Shown here in pieces: positions 1 to 10,915 of a stretch of 64,000 nucleotides of DNA. The notes below the pieces were generated by a model, which was given only the letters and a program-made list of their open reading frames with translations, was not told where the DNA came from and ran no database searches. Source of the DNA: Lonicera japonica (lineage: Eukaryota; Streptophyta; Magnoliopsida; Dipsacales; Caprifoliaceae); assembly GCA_021464415.1 (NCBI GenBank), contig CM038471.1:14622073-14686072 (forward strand). Direction: 5' to 3'. The first letter of the stretch is position 1, and the number at the start of each line of letters is the position of its first letter. A program made the position numbers and the translations under genes.

Positions 1-851
1 GGGCACAACTTTACTTAAGACTTAGCCAAAAACAAAACAAAATTTTCCTTTTTAAACACCAAGGACTTCGCAAAAATTCCTATCACCATATAGGTTAGTC
101 ACGAAGCACAAAAGGACCTTAATACAGGCCTACTAAAAAGTATACAATTCCTCTCACGCAGAGGTCAGTGTAGTAACTGATCAGCTCAATGAGCACTTTT
201 ACGCGCTAAGGGGTCCAACTAACACTTGAGAGTTCTCAAAAAATTTTGCCTAACGTCTAGGGGGCATGACTCTTTTAGACATTAACCAAAATAACGAGAA
301 TTCCATTTTTTACTGAGAGACCCAACAACAACCAATTCAATGAGCTACAGGTCCTTGACCTCATGTGAATATGGCTAAGACCTCCCTCGAGGAACATTAC
401 AGATTTTGGTTAAAATCTGTTTAATTTTTTTCTGAGTTTTGGGGGCTTTAGAGTATTAACGGAGCTCATTACATCTCACATGACAACTTAGATAAAATAA
501 AAACACAATAAATTCAAGCAAAATAAAATAGAGGAATTTCCAAATGCAAAAACTTGTTTATTTTGATTAATAAAGGGAAACGATTACAGGGGTCCTAAGG
601 CCTCTATTACAAAAGGAAAGCAGGAAATCCTACAACTACATACACTAAGTCTACTGAGCCTCCCCTGCGTCAACTCCATCTTCAGAGGACGAATGTTTGC
701 TAGTTTCCCACTTCTCCAGAATGTCAGGCTCCTCTTCCCTTATTAGCTGAAGAATGGCAAGAATGTCCCCCCTTTTCTCCAAAATCTTTACCTCGACCTT
801 TGGAATAACGCCTGTGTTTGTGGGGATCTCTATACTCTCAATATTGTCAGG
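1..851. other. Gene-free flank, unassigned, probably transposon-derived
   Basis: No convincing coding exon or RNA gene was found. The stretch lies directly downstream (minus strand) of the coiled-coil ORF at 852-1259. It is moderately AT-rich with scattered AGCTC motifs, like those in the Tat-type relic at 51850-57595, so it could be the 3' non-coding part of a similar element. That link is inference only; no LTR end, primer site or target duplication could be defined here. Confidence 0.3.
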
Positions 852-1259
852 CTACTGCAAGGCAAGCTCCTGGCACTTGAAGAAACCGGCCACATAAGCG
901 TCGCTAATCTTGGCAAGCCGCCCCTCCTGAGCATAGAAGCTCTCCACAGCTTGAAGCTCCACAGCAAGCAAGGAATATCTTAGGTCCTTAGCCTCTTTCT
1001 CCAGCTCTGAGACCTGGTTCTTCATGGCCTCGTGCAAATGGAAGACAGAGGAAAGCTCCTCCTTTTTGGCTGCTAGCTCAGCTAGGAGCTCCTTGATGTG
1101 ATTATGGCCTCCTCTTCCCTCTTTCTCGAGCTCCATCCCCCTCTCTACCCCCCCCTGCGCTTCTCCCCCCACTCCTTGAGCTCCAACCCCACCCTGCTCC
1201 CCCCCTTCTCCTCCCCCATTCAAGCCCCCGCCCCCTCCCCCCTCTACTCGGGCGAGCAC
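852..1259 (-). CDS. Coiled-coil protein fragment, probably transposon-derived
   Basis: This 135-codon minus-strand ORF opens with a Gly/Glu-rich low-complexity stretch (about residues 5-50). A heptad-like segment follows (about 55-105), rich in Glu, Lys, Leu and Ala, and the ORF ends with a short C-terminal piece containing YVAGFFKCQELALQ. A similar layout (acidic or Gly-rich linker, coiled coil, then a short G-F-x-x-C motif) is common in gag-like or additional ORFs of plant retroelements, but I do not recognise a specific family. The Met used lies inside the low-complexity part and the assembly gap starts only about 100 bases upstream, so the true start is probably lost in the gap. The stop codon at the low-coordinate end looks genuine. 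No function is assigned. Confidence 0.4.
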   Translation of the reverse strand: MLARVEGGGGGGLNGGGEGGEQGGVGAQGVGGEAQGGVERGMELEKEGRGGHNHIKELLAELAAKKEELSSVFHLHEAMKNQVSELEKEAKDLRYSLLAVELQAVESFYAQEGRLAKISDAYVAGFFKCQELALQ

Positions 1260-1356
1260 GGCCCCTCACCTCCAGCCTATCGAGAGAGTCATTCCTGCAG
1301 ACCCTCCCCTATCTAGATCCCCCAACCAGCAGTCCCCCCCCCGCCCTTAACTGTCC

Positions 1357-1456
1357 NNNNNNNNNNNNNNNNNNNNNNNNNNNNNNNNNNNNNNNNNNNN
1401 NNNNNNNNNNNNNNNNNNNNNNNNNNNNNNNNNNNNNNNNNNNNNNNNNNNNNNNN
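1357..1456. other. Assembly gap (100 N)
   Basis: Exactly 100 N, the usual placeholder for a gap of unknown size. The bases just before it are C-rich homopolymer runs, a likely cause of assembly failure. The sequences on either side should not be assumed contiguous. Confidence 0.99.
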
Positions 1457-2378
1457 ATGCGGATGTTTAAAATGACCAGATCGGATCGGATCGGATGGAC
1501 ACCCCTAGGATTTTATAGTCTCAACAGCCCCTCACGTGTAGTGTAATTTTGAGCCTAACAAGTGTTCTGTTTATATTGGGTGCCATTGGTGTCCATGTGG
1601 CATTGGGCCTTGACACGGTGAATAGCCTTCGCTCTGATACCATATTAGAGTTTGGAGCATCCAACCCAAAACCAATTGGCAACGGGTGGAGTAGCCCCTC
1701 CATTTCATATATTCCTTTAGGGAGGATCTCATTCCCAATGTGGGATTTAGAGTCTCAACATTTAGTCACAAAGCAGTGTGAATATATGAAGCATAACCTT
1801 AAATAAATTGGAAATGAAATTCAGTTACAGTGCCTTTCGTGGGATGGAGGAAAAAAAAAACAGATAATGATCCCATTTTGCTACCTTATATCAATAATTA
1901 AGGAGAGGAGGCTGAAGATTTGCTCAAATACCAAGGCTAGGCTTAACGATGGTGATAATTATGTTGCACTTTTCATGATAAACTCTGAAGTAACCTTTTG
2001 TGTACATTTTAAGTATGTGGATAATTGCAACAGAAACAGATAAAGTTGACATGATTAACAGGAAAAAAATAAAGTACTGAAATAAACAAAAGAGAAATTC
2101 ATGAGCATTAGACGTAGAGCTTCAAGAATATAGAACTAGGAAGTAATTGTGAAGTAAATTCCTACAAGTCCAAAGGGAAGACACATGTGATATTCTATAA
2201 GTGGCTACAAAATAATCAGCATTTATCATTAGTCACAGTTCGTGTGAATACGCAGAGTTACCTTCACTATAGCTATTGCAGCAGAAAACTGGATCTTTTA
2301 ACTCCAAGAACAGTCCAAAACTAAAGAATTGTCAGAACCAGCAGGTATAATACCGATTGGAATTGAAATTGCTTCTTT
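1457..2378. other. Gene-free stretch, nothing recognised
   Basis: AT-rich DNA without a convincing exon, transposon end or RNA gene. Near the gap there is a short run of the GATCG-type repeat GATCGGATCGGATCGGAT. Reading frames here are short and not conserved-looking. Confidence 0.4.
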
Positions 2379-2623
2379 CTGGTTATCTCTACGAAGTAGG
2401 CCATTTAAAACCTGCAAAAATATTTAAGTTCATGAAATTGTACCACATCACGTATATGGAGCCCAAAAAAAATAAAAGTACCACATCACGTATATGGAGC
2501 CCAAAAAAAGAAGAAGAAGAAGAAGAAGAAGAAGAAGCTGGTTATCTCTACGAAGTAGGCCATTTAAAACCTGCAAAAATATTTAAGTTCATGAAATTGT
2601 ACCACATCACGTATATGGAGCCC
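2379..2623. repeat. 86-bp direct repeat flanking a GAA microsatellite
   Basis: An 86-bp unit beginning CTGGTTATCTCTACGAAG occurs at 2379-2464 and again at 2538-2623. A partial third copy of its last 25 bases lies at 2478-2502. A (GAA)n tract (about 2509-2537) separates the units and A-runs border them. The arrangement suggests local slippage or unequal duplication around the microsatellite. The 106-codon frame running through it is a by-product of the repeat. Confidence 0.85.
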
Positions 2624-4925
2624 GAAAAAAATCAAAAGCACTTAATAAATAATGAGGATGAATATTATATGGCTTGAATCATATTGAACTTTCACAAACT
2701 TGCAAAGTTACGTATCAGTAACTGTTTCTATAAAAAAGAGATAAATTGCTTTCTTTTCAAATCCCTAGTAAAAAGGAAAATACATAATATTCCAACAACC
2801 AAGTTCAACATATCTAGCTGATTTAGCTTTGTAGTTTGTAGCAAGAAAGTTGCAAAATGCAAAACACAAAGCAACAAGCCAAGAACAAAAGTAATTTGCA
2901 GCAACAGGCAAGTTCATATTTCTAACTCTCTAAGTCCATGAAAAATAAGGACTTAGAGTTGCATGAATCCATCGTGAAGAAGACGATGCTGACAAGAAAA
3001 TATATTCTGTTGTTCAATGTTCAACAATGAGAATTGAAGGGGAGGTTAGGAGGGAGAAGAAGAATACGAACTAAGAAGATGAACGAAAGAAGCATCAAAC
3101 AGCAGAAGGAAAAGAGGCAAGAAATAAAAAAGAAGGTTCTACATTCAGTGTCCAATACTTCAGTCTGTGAAGAACATTCAAAAACCAACTGCTCAGATGT
3201 GGGTTCAAGATCAAGAAGAAGATTTCAAAAAGGAACAGCTCAGAGAGGGGTGGGGGGGTGAGGTGGGGGAGAGGGGATTCTCAGTTTAATCGTTCAACTT
3301 TAATGAGAGTAATCAGGTGTGTCAGTTCATAACATAGTTCTATCCAATACAATTCTGATAGCCCAACAAATTTCCCGGACAAAGCTACATACTTAAAAAA
3401 GGCTTGCCTTGCCTTGTGTTCATGCCTCGCGTATATACCAAAAAACATGCGCCTATGCAAATGCACCTCTTCTCTACCCAAGGCTATGAACCTGTGGCTT
3501 GCACTAGGTGTGCCTTTGACAACTATGAATGACACAAATCAATACCATGTAAAGCTCTATGCAGTTTTCAGAGCTCTAATGCATTGGGAACACTCCTTGA
3601 TGCAAAAGGAATTTTCTCGCAGTGATTTCTAGTATTGAAGCACCTTAACTGCCAAAAGCTAAATCCAAAACATCCAAGGTGCATGACCTTTTTGCAGAGT
3701 TTAACTATCTTCTGAGTTTTGAAGCACAACTCCGGCACTCAAAAACGGGTAGAAAATGCTTTTAAGAGAGGAGCTTTGCTACTATCAGCATTACAGGTAG
3801 AGGTAACTGGGTTTGAGTGCATGAAAATATATGTATGTTAACGATGATTAAATTCTATTCGATATTGGGATAATTGTAACTCCAGTTAACTGCTCAGATT
3901 TTTCACATCAAGAAGGTTATTTATCATAGATTTGCATTTCAAAGTTTCCATTAAGATAACATTTTTCTGTTGGGCTGCATAGTAGAGGGTTAGGAGGGTC
4001 TTGGCAGGGACAAGACCATCTTATTGATATAGGAAAGATACTATTGGCCTCTGGTGAAAAGAGATGTGGGATGTTTTGTAATGAAGTGTCCTATTTATCA
4101 GTTGTCCAGGGGCACCCCAAAAGGCCAAATTCTATACGCCATTGCCAATTCATAAACTCAAACTTAAACCCCGCCTTAGAGCAACAAGATACAAGCCAAA
4201 CCCACCATCAGTCAGCAATATCAATCCAAAAAGTACAACTTCAATAAAGACCCTGACTTAGATGGGCCACCTTCTGAGGCACAGCTTGTGGCACATATCT
4301 GATCTCAAAAGATTCGTCAAACCCTCACGATGGGCAGAAGTATGGGGCCTGACATTGGCTCAAATTGCAATAAATTGGATGTACGAAAAACATTTGGAGT
4401 AAATGTAAAGCTAATAAAAAGAAGGAAAGAAAAAACATTCGTATGTATAATTGAATGAGCAAGAATGGCCCACCAGTGGAAAATGACCTACCTCATTAAC
4501 AATCCCTCACCTCCAACACATATAATTCCTGCCAGACAATACAATATATTACAAGTGTGAAAATGATACATTAGACTCGGTCCAAATAAATATAAAAGAC
4601 ACATAAGCAAGTATGAATGATATATACATCCGGACATGTGCCAAAATCAACAGAAGATGCAAGACTTCTAGCGTGACCCGCAGATGTTGTGTTTTGACTA
4701 CCTCCAGCTTAAAACCCGCCAGCTGTCACAGTTTGCATCATTAGATTATAATTTCTACAACAAGAAGAATATAAGCCTGCACAGGCTGGTTTTATCCACC
4801 AAAAATATCACTACAACCAACTCATTAAACCCAGTATATCATCGCAGGGCATATCATAATCATAAATGGAATAATAATGGAAGCACTACGAATCACACTA
4901 AATCAAATCAAACCCATGGATTTAA
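2624..4925. other. Gene-free stretch, nothing recognised
   Basis: AT-rich sequence. A purine-rich piece (about 3030-3260) yields a Lys/Arg-rich frame that looks like low complexity, not a gene. No splice-consistent exon set, transposon terminus or RNA gene was identified on either strand. Confidence 0.4.
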
Positions 4926-5364
4926 GGCCTCGTTTGGTTTGACTTTTAGGTTGGCATTTTGGATTCTGGAATGCTCCTCTCCTGGCATTTGAGGTTCCTT
5001 GCCAATGTTTGGTTAAGACTATAACTCTCATCTCCTCATATTTCTTGCATATGTATATTATCAATTACAATAATTATTTAATTAAAATTAGTTACCATGT
5101 TATAATATATTATGAAATATTACTTAGTGATAATGCAAAGAGAAAAATATTAAGTTATTTGTTAAGATTTTGTCAAAATATAAAAAACTAAGAAAGGACT
5201 CCAGGAATCCTCTTAGCTTTCTCCCATTAAATATGGAATGAATGACGGGAATTCTCCTTTCCAGGAATCTTGGATGCCTTTCCAAAACTCCAACCAAAAC
5301 GTTGGAATTTTGAACGAACGGGTTAGGGGTTCTGGAATGATCCATGAACGAATCAAACGGAACC
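4926..5364. mobile_element. Tourist-like (PIF/Harbinger) MITE, 439 bp
   Basis: The left end reads GGCCTCGTTTGGTTTGAC. The right end, read in reverse complement, begins GGTTCCGTTTGATTCG, an imperfect terminal inverted repeat of the GG(N)nCGTTTGGTT kind typical of Tourist-like MITEs. It is flanked by TAA on both sides (4923-4925 and 5365-5367), the 3-bp duplication expected for PIF/Harbinger. There is no transposase ORF. A decayed hAT-type MITE is the main alternative. Confidence 0.65.
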
Positions 5365-5476
5365 TAAAGTGCATAAGGTGTATTTCAGAATCACTTCAGT
5401 TTAGGACGTCCTATTTCTAAGGCGCCAGTTACCATGCTCAAAAACTGAAAATAAACCCCACCACCAAGGGTGGTGG

Positions 5477-5512
5477 TTTTTTTTTTTTTTTTTTTGGGGG
5501 GGGGGGGGGGGG
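5477..5512. repeat. Homopolymer junction T19-G17
   Basis: A run of T (5477-5495) passes directly into a run of G (5496-5512). It is low complexity and prone to sequencing error; exact lengths should not be trusted. Confidence 0.9.
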
Positions 5513-5918
5513 AGGTTGGTTTCTAAGGGCATGGGAAACGCTGCTGTCTAGCAATTGTTAAGCTACGACCACATAAAGAGTAACTATTTAATACAATGAG
5601 CCTTGGAGGATTATAATATTAAAATTATTGTCATTATTATAATATTATGCCTTGGTGTGATCCTAGGCCTTGGGCTAAAGAATGCACAACTATGAAATAG
5701 CCTTTATGCTCAAGCAATGAGCTTATGGTAAGAAATCTGCGAGGCTCAAGTTGTGGCGTAGGCACACTTAATTGAATTAATATTTATATAAATCCACAAA
5801 CTACAATCCTGGATGATCAATATTTATTATTCTCTTATTCTCAGATAAACAAGGAGCGTAATTTTCATAGTAAATCGAAACGAATTTGCTCATCATAGTA
5901 CTGCAACTACTTATATTT

Positions 5919-6090
5919 CATGGGCATTTCCCACAAAAATCCCACCATGTTCACAAAATCAAGTCCCTTTACAACACTCCACAACAGGCCTCACCAGGTT
6001 CTCCTTCATGGGCATTTCCCACCATATTTACAAAATCAAGTCCCTTTACAACACTCCACAACGGGCGTCACCTGTTAGGGTTCTCCTTCC
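5919..6090. repeat. Tandem duplication, about 88-bp unit
   Basis: The unit starting TCATGGGCATTTCCCAC occurs at about 5919 and again at about 6007. Both copies carry ACAAAATCAAGTCCCTTTAC and ACAACACTCCACAAC. The copies differ by a few substitutions and a short indel. The frames that cross it are repeat artefacts. Confidence 0.85.
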
Positions 6091-6617
6091 TAGAACTACC
6101 CCCTCCCCCCAACAAAATAGAAAGAAAAAAATGACTTCAAATGTTAACAGCAACATCCTCCACAACTGTTTTTGGGTCCAAGGTGGCGTCAATTTAGCAA
6201 TGCTGAGAAAGCCATACATGCATTTAAATTTGATTAGGCATGTACATAAGTAATTTAATACATGAAAAAAATAGCAAGTTATATGCACAAACATAATCCT
6301 AGCACATCACATCAAATAAATTCATATAATGCACCCAATTAACTAACAGTGCGTAAACAAGTTCCTAAACAATAATCCAAAATCTAATTCAAACACCTCT
6401 CATCCCTTATCAAACATTATTTTTTAAATATTATACAAAGTGGCCAACTAAAACATATGATACCATGAAATCAGAATAAACTAGAGCATCCGAGCATGAA
6501 AAGACGAGTTCCACAGCCAACTGGTCTAAAGTCCTTCACCTTTGTTGAACAAATTTTTATCTTTATTTAATATTTTATTTTATTTTGCTATCAAAAACCT
6601 AAATTTCACTGATAACA

Positions 6618-7225
6618 TCAGAAAAATACACCGGGGGACAGGATGTCCACCACGAAGGAAAGTACAAATATGAAGGTGATGTCCCTTAAATCCGTGTCTC
6701 TATTGAACTCATCAAAGTATCTCATGCTTCTAGTAGCTCTTGTGACATTTAATTTCTCCCAAAAGAACCTAAAAACATTAAAGTCACCCCCCCAACCCCC
6801 CCGAAACCCATTTTCTCCCACACAAACCGTATCAATCTACTAAACTCCTCCCAAAACTATTTTCTCTTCTCTTCCAGAGCCCATATACTCCAGCTAACCC
6901 CCAACACCCACCCTCCTCCTATTGGAACTTAACCGAAATCCCCAACTGAACTTTCCAACATTGTCAACGACCTACGTCCCTAACCATTAATATACCTCTT
7001 GACCAAGCTATAGCCATAAAGCAACCCATTTTTGAATCTAACACCCCTACACACGACACAACCCACTAATCTCATATCCATCACATCTTGTTTGGTTTCT
7101 TGAATAATTATTATGTCCGGATTTTATCTTTTAAGCATTTCTTTCACAGGGGCCTGGATATATTTTTAGACACCAAGCCCTAACATTCCACGAAATTATC
7201 CTCACCGAGGAGACTTAACATCCCC
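6618..7225 (-). pseudogene. LINE (L1-type) endonuclease relic
   Basis: Read on the minus strand, three blocks match the N-terminal APE-type endonuclease of plant L1 LINEs. First comes VKEMLKR followed, after a stop, by NPDIIIIQETKQDVMD (about 7190-7080). Next is a block ending in a tryptophan- and glutamate-rich W-E-E-F segment (about 6900-6830). Last is GGDFNVFRFFWEKLN followed by RSMRYFDEFNRDTDL (about 6800-6690), which corresponds to the family's GGDFNV catalytic-core motif. Stops and frameshifts separate the blocks, and no reverse transcriptase follows, so it is a dead 5' fragment. In intact LINEs this domain nicks target DNA. Confidence is high for the GGDFNV block, lower for exact limits. 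Confidence 0.75.
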
Positions 7226-7522
7226 AATCACAACCTCCTCCCTAGCTCTCTCATAGTTAATTATGTCCACCTTCCTTTAAAGTGTTGGTAGCTGTTCTCC
7301 TCCTGCCACCTCATCAACTTCTCCAAAGTGGCTTTTGTACCGAATATTTGTACAACCATTAAACCACCAGAGATACTGGTTATTCCCACCGCCTGAACCT
7401 CCTTTTGACTTTGTGATGCACCTCAAAGAGACTAAAATTATTGGGCATTTTTTACTTTGCCCCCCTGTTTTACTAATCAAGTTATCATGATAAATATCCT
7501 CCTACTTACCGACTCCGTCATA

Positions 7523-8017
7523 GCTATGAGGCACGGACACTCTCTTGGAGGCCACGTGTCTGGCCTGACACTTGTCGGACACTCCGACACTCTCCAATAC
7601 TCTCTCCGACACTTGAATGTAATTATAGTCTCTAATACTTGATAATTGATTTAGAGGGCTACTACTCCTAGTGTTTCTTCATTGCAACATCAACTGAGGA
7701 TGAGACAGCTAAGCCACTTTTTATATCCCCATTTTGTTTTCTATCATTATATGGAACAATTTAGTCTATGTATGCTTTTTGATGCTTTAATTATGGAACA
7801 ATTTAGTGATCATGTTTTGAGTATTTGGGTTATTAATGCAATCTAATTTCATTTTATTGAATTCTTAAATATATACAATGTTTATTGCATATATAATTAA
7901 CTAATTAATTAATTAAGAACGTGTCCCTCCCACGTGTCGTGTCCTAAATTTTGGAAAAATTGTGTGTCAAGTGTCGTGTCAAAACGCGTGTCGCGTGTCG
8001 AGTCTATGCTTCATAGC
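7523..8017. mobile_element. Non-autonomous inverted-repeat element rich in GACAC/GTGTC
   Basis: The left end GCTATGAGGCACGGACACTC matches the reverse complement of the right end (GCTATGAAGCATAG...) as an imperfect terminal inverted repeat. Subterminal zones are filled with GACAC on the left and GTGTC/CGTGTC on the right, as if carrying many transposase-binding repeats. It has no coding capacity and no clear target duplication. It is probably a DNA-transposon derivative (hAT-like is my guess from subterminal repeats); superfamily not established. Confidence 0.5.
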
Positions 8018-8839
8018 ATCATGCTGCCATCCAAATTATTTTTGGTCTGTCCAAAAAGCCCATACGTCATTTAACTTTTTCTTTTTTGCCATAATCCATA
8101 AATCATATTCTCTTTTAACATTTTGGCTGATCAACCTTCCAATCCATGTCGTCAACAATCATCTACCTTCCTAAGAACATCAAGTTGGTCGATTCCAGTT
8201 ATCATCCTCAAGCTTGTTCTCTGATGCATCTCTACTCCTATTAGTGTGGTATAGCAATGACGTAGCAAATGGGTCATAGGGTATGCAGTTAGGTAAATAA
8301 GACGACTTAAAGGGTTTAGATATGGTTTGATGATTATTCAATTATGTGCTGAACAGCATCAAATTTTCCAGACCAACACTTGCAATTTGAAACCAGATCC
8401 AGTGCACTTTCCAATCAGATTTAGGTTATACATATATGTATAGTAATGTGTTAGTCATAAATGTTTAGGATTCATTTAGTAGTCTAGAAGGAGTTACAAT
8501 GTATGTGGTTTACTAGTGTCGAGGAGTCCAAAAGTCATCAGAAACTGTATATATAAGGTTGTAATTTTCTTTTGGGGCAGGAGTAAATGAATTAACTCAA
8601 ATTCCAAACATTATATGAACTCTCTTTAAGGTAGTGTGATGCATTCTAGCCCTAGTTGTGATGCCTAAGGTTTTCTAGGACTGATTCCTAGAAGTTTACT
8701 GGAGTGCTACTATCATTGTATCAAATCCTTTCTTCTTAATTTCTCTTATTCTGAAGTCCCTAATATCACCAACCAGTCAACCACTCCCTTCTTGTCCAAT
8801 AAAAATACAAGATTATCCAACATTTCATTGAAAAATGTA
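8018..8839. other. Gene-free stretch, nothing recognised
   Basis: AT-rich, short frames only. No element ends were identified between the GACAC-rich element and the Stowaway-like MITE. Confidence 0.4.
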
Positions 8840-9046
8840 TGCTCCTTTCGTCTCAAATTCTGTCTCACCTAGAATTTGGCACTTTTTTTAAGAAAAACAC
8901 TTATTTCAACTTAATCAATGGTAAAGAATAAAAGCTGTTATTATGGTGAGGTATGTTCCATTGATTATGTCCCAAAAAGAAAATCGGACTCTTAATTCAC
9001 GCGTTCCAGAAAGGAAAATGGGACTCTTAATTAGAGATGAAGGAAG
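8840..9046. mobile_element. Stowaway-like (Tc1/mariner) MITE, 207 bp
   Basis: The left side has CTCCTTTCGTCTCAAATT and the right side, in reverse complement, CTTCCTTCATCTCTAATT. These are close to the canonical Stowaway terminus CTCCCTCCGTCCC. TA dinucleotides flank it at 8838-8839 and 9047-9048, the expected duplication. It has no ORF. Confidence 0.7.
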
Positions 9047-9048
9047 TA

Positions 9049-9982
9049 CCTAGAAGCATGTTCCTAACACTAAACATTCACTTCTTTAAGACGGATTTGT
9101 GCTGTTTATGCATTTTCCTTCGTTGCATACTTGTTTGAATGGACTACATAAGAAGTTCCAACTTCTAATTTTTAATTTAATATAATTATTTACTTAACCA
9201 AACAACACAACCATAACCCGTCTCTATCCAAATAGGTAGAGCTCAGGATAAGGAAGCTCCGGTGAAGGCAGTGGTGGATTGTGAGCATGAAGAGGTTGTG
9301 GTATATCAAGTTGACCCTATGCTACCACATCTCAAAAACACAACCAATTCCAATTCTAGGTTTATCAGCTCTATAAACTCAATGGGGAACAATGACCTAC
9401 TTGTCTAAACTCACTCGAGAGTAAACCTTTTCAAGTTCCACTAAATAACAACTAAATTGAACTGTGGAAATCGTTAAATACTGGTTCCAGTTCCATCCCT
9501 CTGCTTTGCGACAAACCCCATTTTTCTTGCATTCCCTTGAACTACATCTATAGGTTCCCTTTTGGAGAACGGTAATTCCTCTCCTGCACTTACATGCTCC
9601 CTGATTCTTGATATGATGCTTTCTTAGAATTCTCAGCATCAGAAAACGTTTGCCCTTGGAAATCAAATCCTCAAAACTATTGAATCTAGTTTTATGGTTG
9701 CCTGGAGTAGGCAACGTCCAATCAAATGTCATTTGTGAAAGTAGTTCAACAAATCATGTCATGATATACTCCAGTAAAAGAAACATAAAAGAAAAATGAT
9801 AGACGCTTGTCAACTCTAAGGAGTAGTAATATTGTATCCATTAACATTATACTATCCGATAGACTATGTGATTCTAGTGAAGCAGAGAATATCATTGAGA
9901 AATGCATACTAATTTGTGTAGTCAGCACCCAGAATGGGTAATACATCACACTAGAATTTTCAAAGCAAGGTCCGTAACATAC
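9049..9982 (-). other. Region downstream of the kinase fragment: intron remnant or later insertion
   Basis: This lies 3' of LCBK1-like exon 2 on the minus strand, where the next kinase exons would be expected. A minus-strand frame at 9397-9732 (111 codons) contains a Cys-containing stretch (CKCRRG and CSSRECKKNGVC) that resembles neither LCBK1 nor a domain I can name. No kinase exon is recognised here or further left. Confidence 0.4.
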
Positions 9983-10351
9983 CTTAAATATTGGTTCCAC
10001 CAAGCGATGGAACACTTTGCTTGAACGACCACGCCCAGACCGTGGATTTAAAATCACAAGCATCCGAGGTGGGCTTTTACATTTAATAAGCGGTTCAAGA
10101 GGAAAATCACTAGTTATTAAATCTGAAGCCTGCTTCTTTGAAGAAACCAATGGATGAGGCAGACAATTGACAAAACAGTTCTGATCTGCAAATCCACTGA
10201 CCCATTGATGTGCCTCTTCTGGGGTAGAAGCCAAGAAGCGGAAGTCTTTTCGAGTTCTGCCCGATTTCATAAAGCAAGAAAGGCTGCATGAACCCTTTTT
10301 CATAGGGTATGAATGCACACTAAAATGTCTCAGACCAATATTGTACGATAC
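9983..10351 (-). CDS. LCBK1: Sphingoid long-chain-base kinase (LCBK1-like), second coding exon
   Basis: This is the second recognised coding exon of a plant sphingosine-kinase homologue, an enzyme that phosphorylates long-chain bases such as phytosphingosine. Splice sites are clean. The minus-strand acceptor ...GGCAG precedes the exon at 10351 and the donor GTATGT follows 9983. It is 369 bp (123 codons), phase 0, starting VSYNIGLRHFSVHSYP. Key blocks are KDFRFLAST-EEAHQWV, an FADQNCFVNCLPHPL block, and the start of the diacylglycerol-kinase-like catalytic domain with the nucleotide-binding motif MLVILNPRSGRGRSSKVFH. The exon ends at VEPIFK, just before the part holding the GGDG catalytic loop, which was not found in the remaining 9.98 kb to the left. 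The reading frame is intact. Either the gene has a very long intron or this is a truncated copy. Confidence 0.85.
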
Positions 10352-10495
10352 CTGCCACAGTACATGAGTTCAATAAATAATGTCATAATTTTTCTTCTTT
10401 TTAATCAGAAAGAAAAACTATTTTATTAATGAGTCACATTGGGAAGGCGAATGTGGCACCAATCAGGTAAAGAAGGCAAATCCAAGAGAACATAC

Positions 10496-10915
10496 CGAAA
10501 TCACATCATCAAGGCACAACATATGAGAACCCCAAACCAATGCCTTGCTTGTTAGTTTAGCATCAACAGCATCATGGTTTGTAATATCCGTTGAAGATTG
10601 TACATCCACACTTTTATTTGTCTTTCTCTTATCCAAAATGAGCTTTCCAGAAAAGACTTCATATCCAAGCAAGTCAGATTGCTCATCTCCAATATCAATC
10701 CTGTGCTCCTCCCTCTTTAAACTCTTAGGGTCATCACTGATGTCATTGATGTCCCCCTTCCTTGAAGCCCTCCCCTTACTACGTTTTTCTGGAAAGACAA
10801 TTGGAGATGAGTGCTGTCCGGTTGCTATTTGAGAACAAAAATTAAGGCGGCGGAGAGACTGCTGGGGTGTCAATCTCAAAGAATTGTTCGTGGAAAGACT
10901 CCCACCCTTCTGCAT
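10496..10915 (-). CDS. LCBK1: Sphingoid long-chain-base kinase (LCBK1-like), first coding exon
   Basis: This is the N-terminal coding exon of the same gene, 140 codons, ending DDVIS at a GTATGT donor and joining in phase with the exon at 9983-10351. The start MQKGGSLSTNN at 10915 is chosen because the plant family has its conserved region soon after it (LTPQQSLRRLNFCSQIATGQ, SSPIVFPEKR). An upstream in-frame Met at 10942 is possible but adds residues unlike the family. Further conserved pieces are DLLGYEVFSGKL and ALVWGSHMLCLDDVIS. The exon has no frameshift or stop. Together the two exons encode 263 residues; plant LCBK1 proteins are roughly 750 residues (from general knowledge), so about two thirds is missing from the window. 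Confidence 0.85.

Noticed and set aside
3034..3261. Lys/Arg-rich 75-codon frame
   Set aside because: Purine-rich low complexity, with no domain or splice context.
9397..9732. 111-codon minus frame with a Cys-containing stretch, considered as the next LCBK1 exon
   Set aside because: It has none of the kinase landmarks (no GGDG) and no fitting splice sites; left unassigned.
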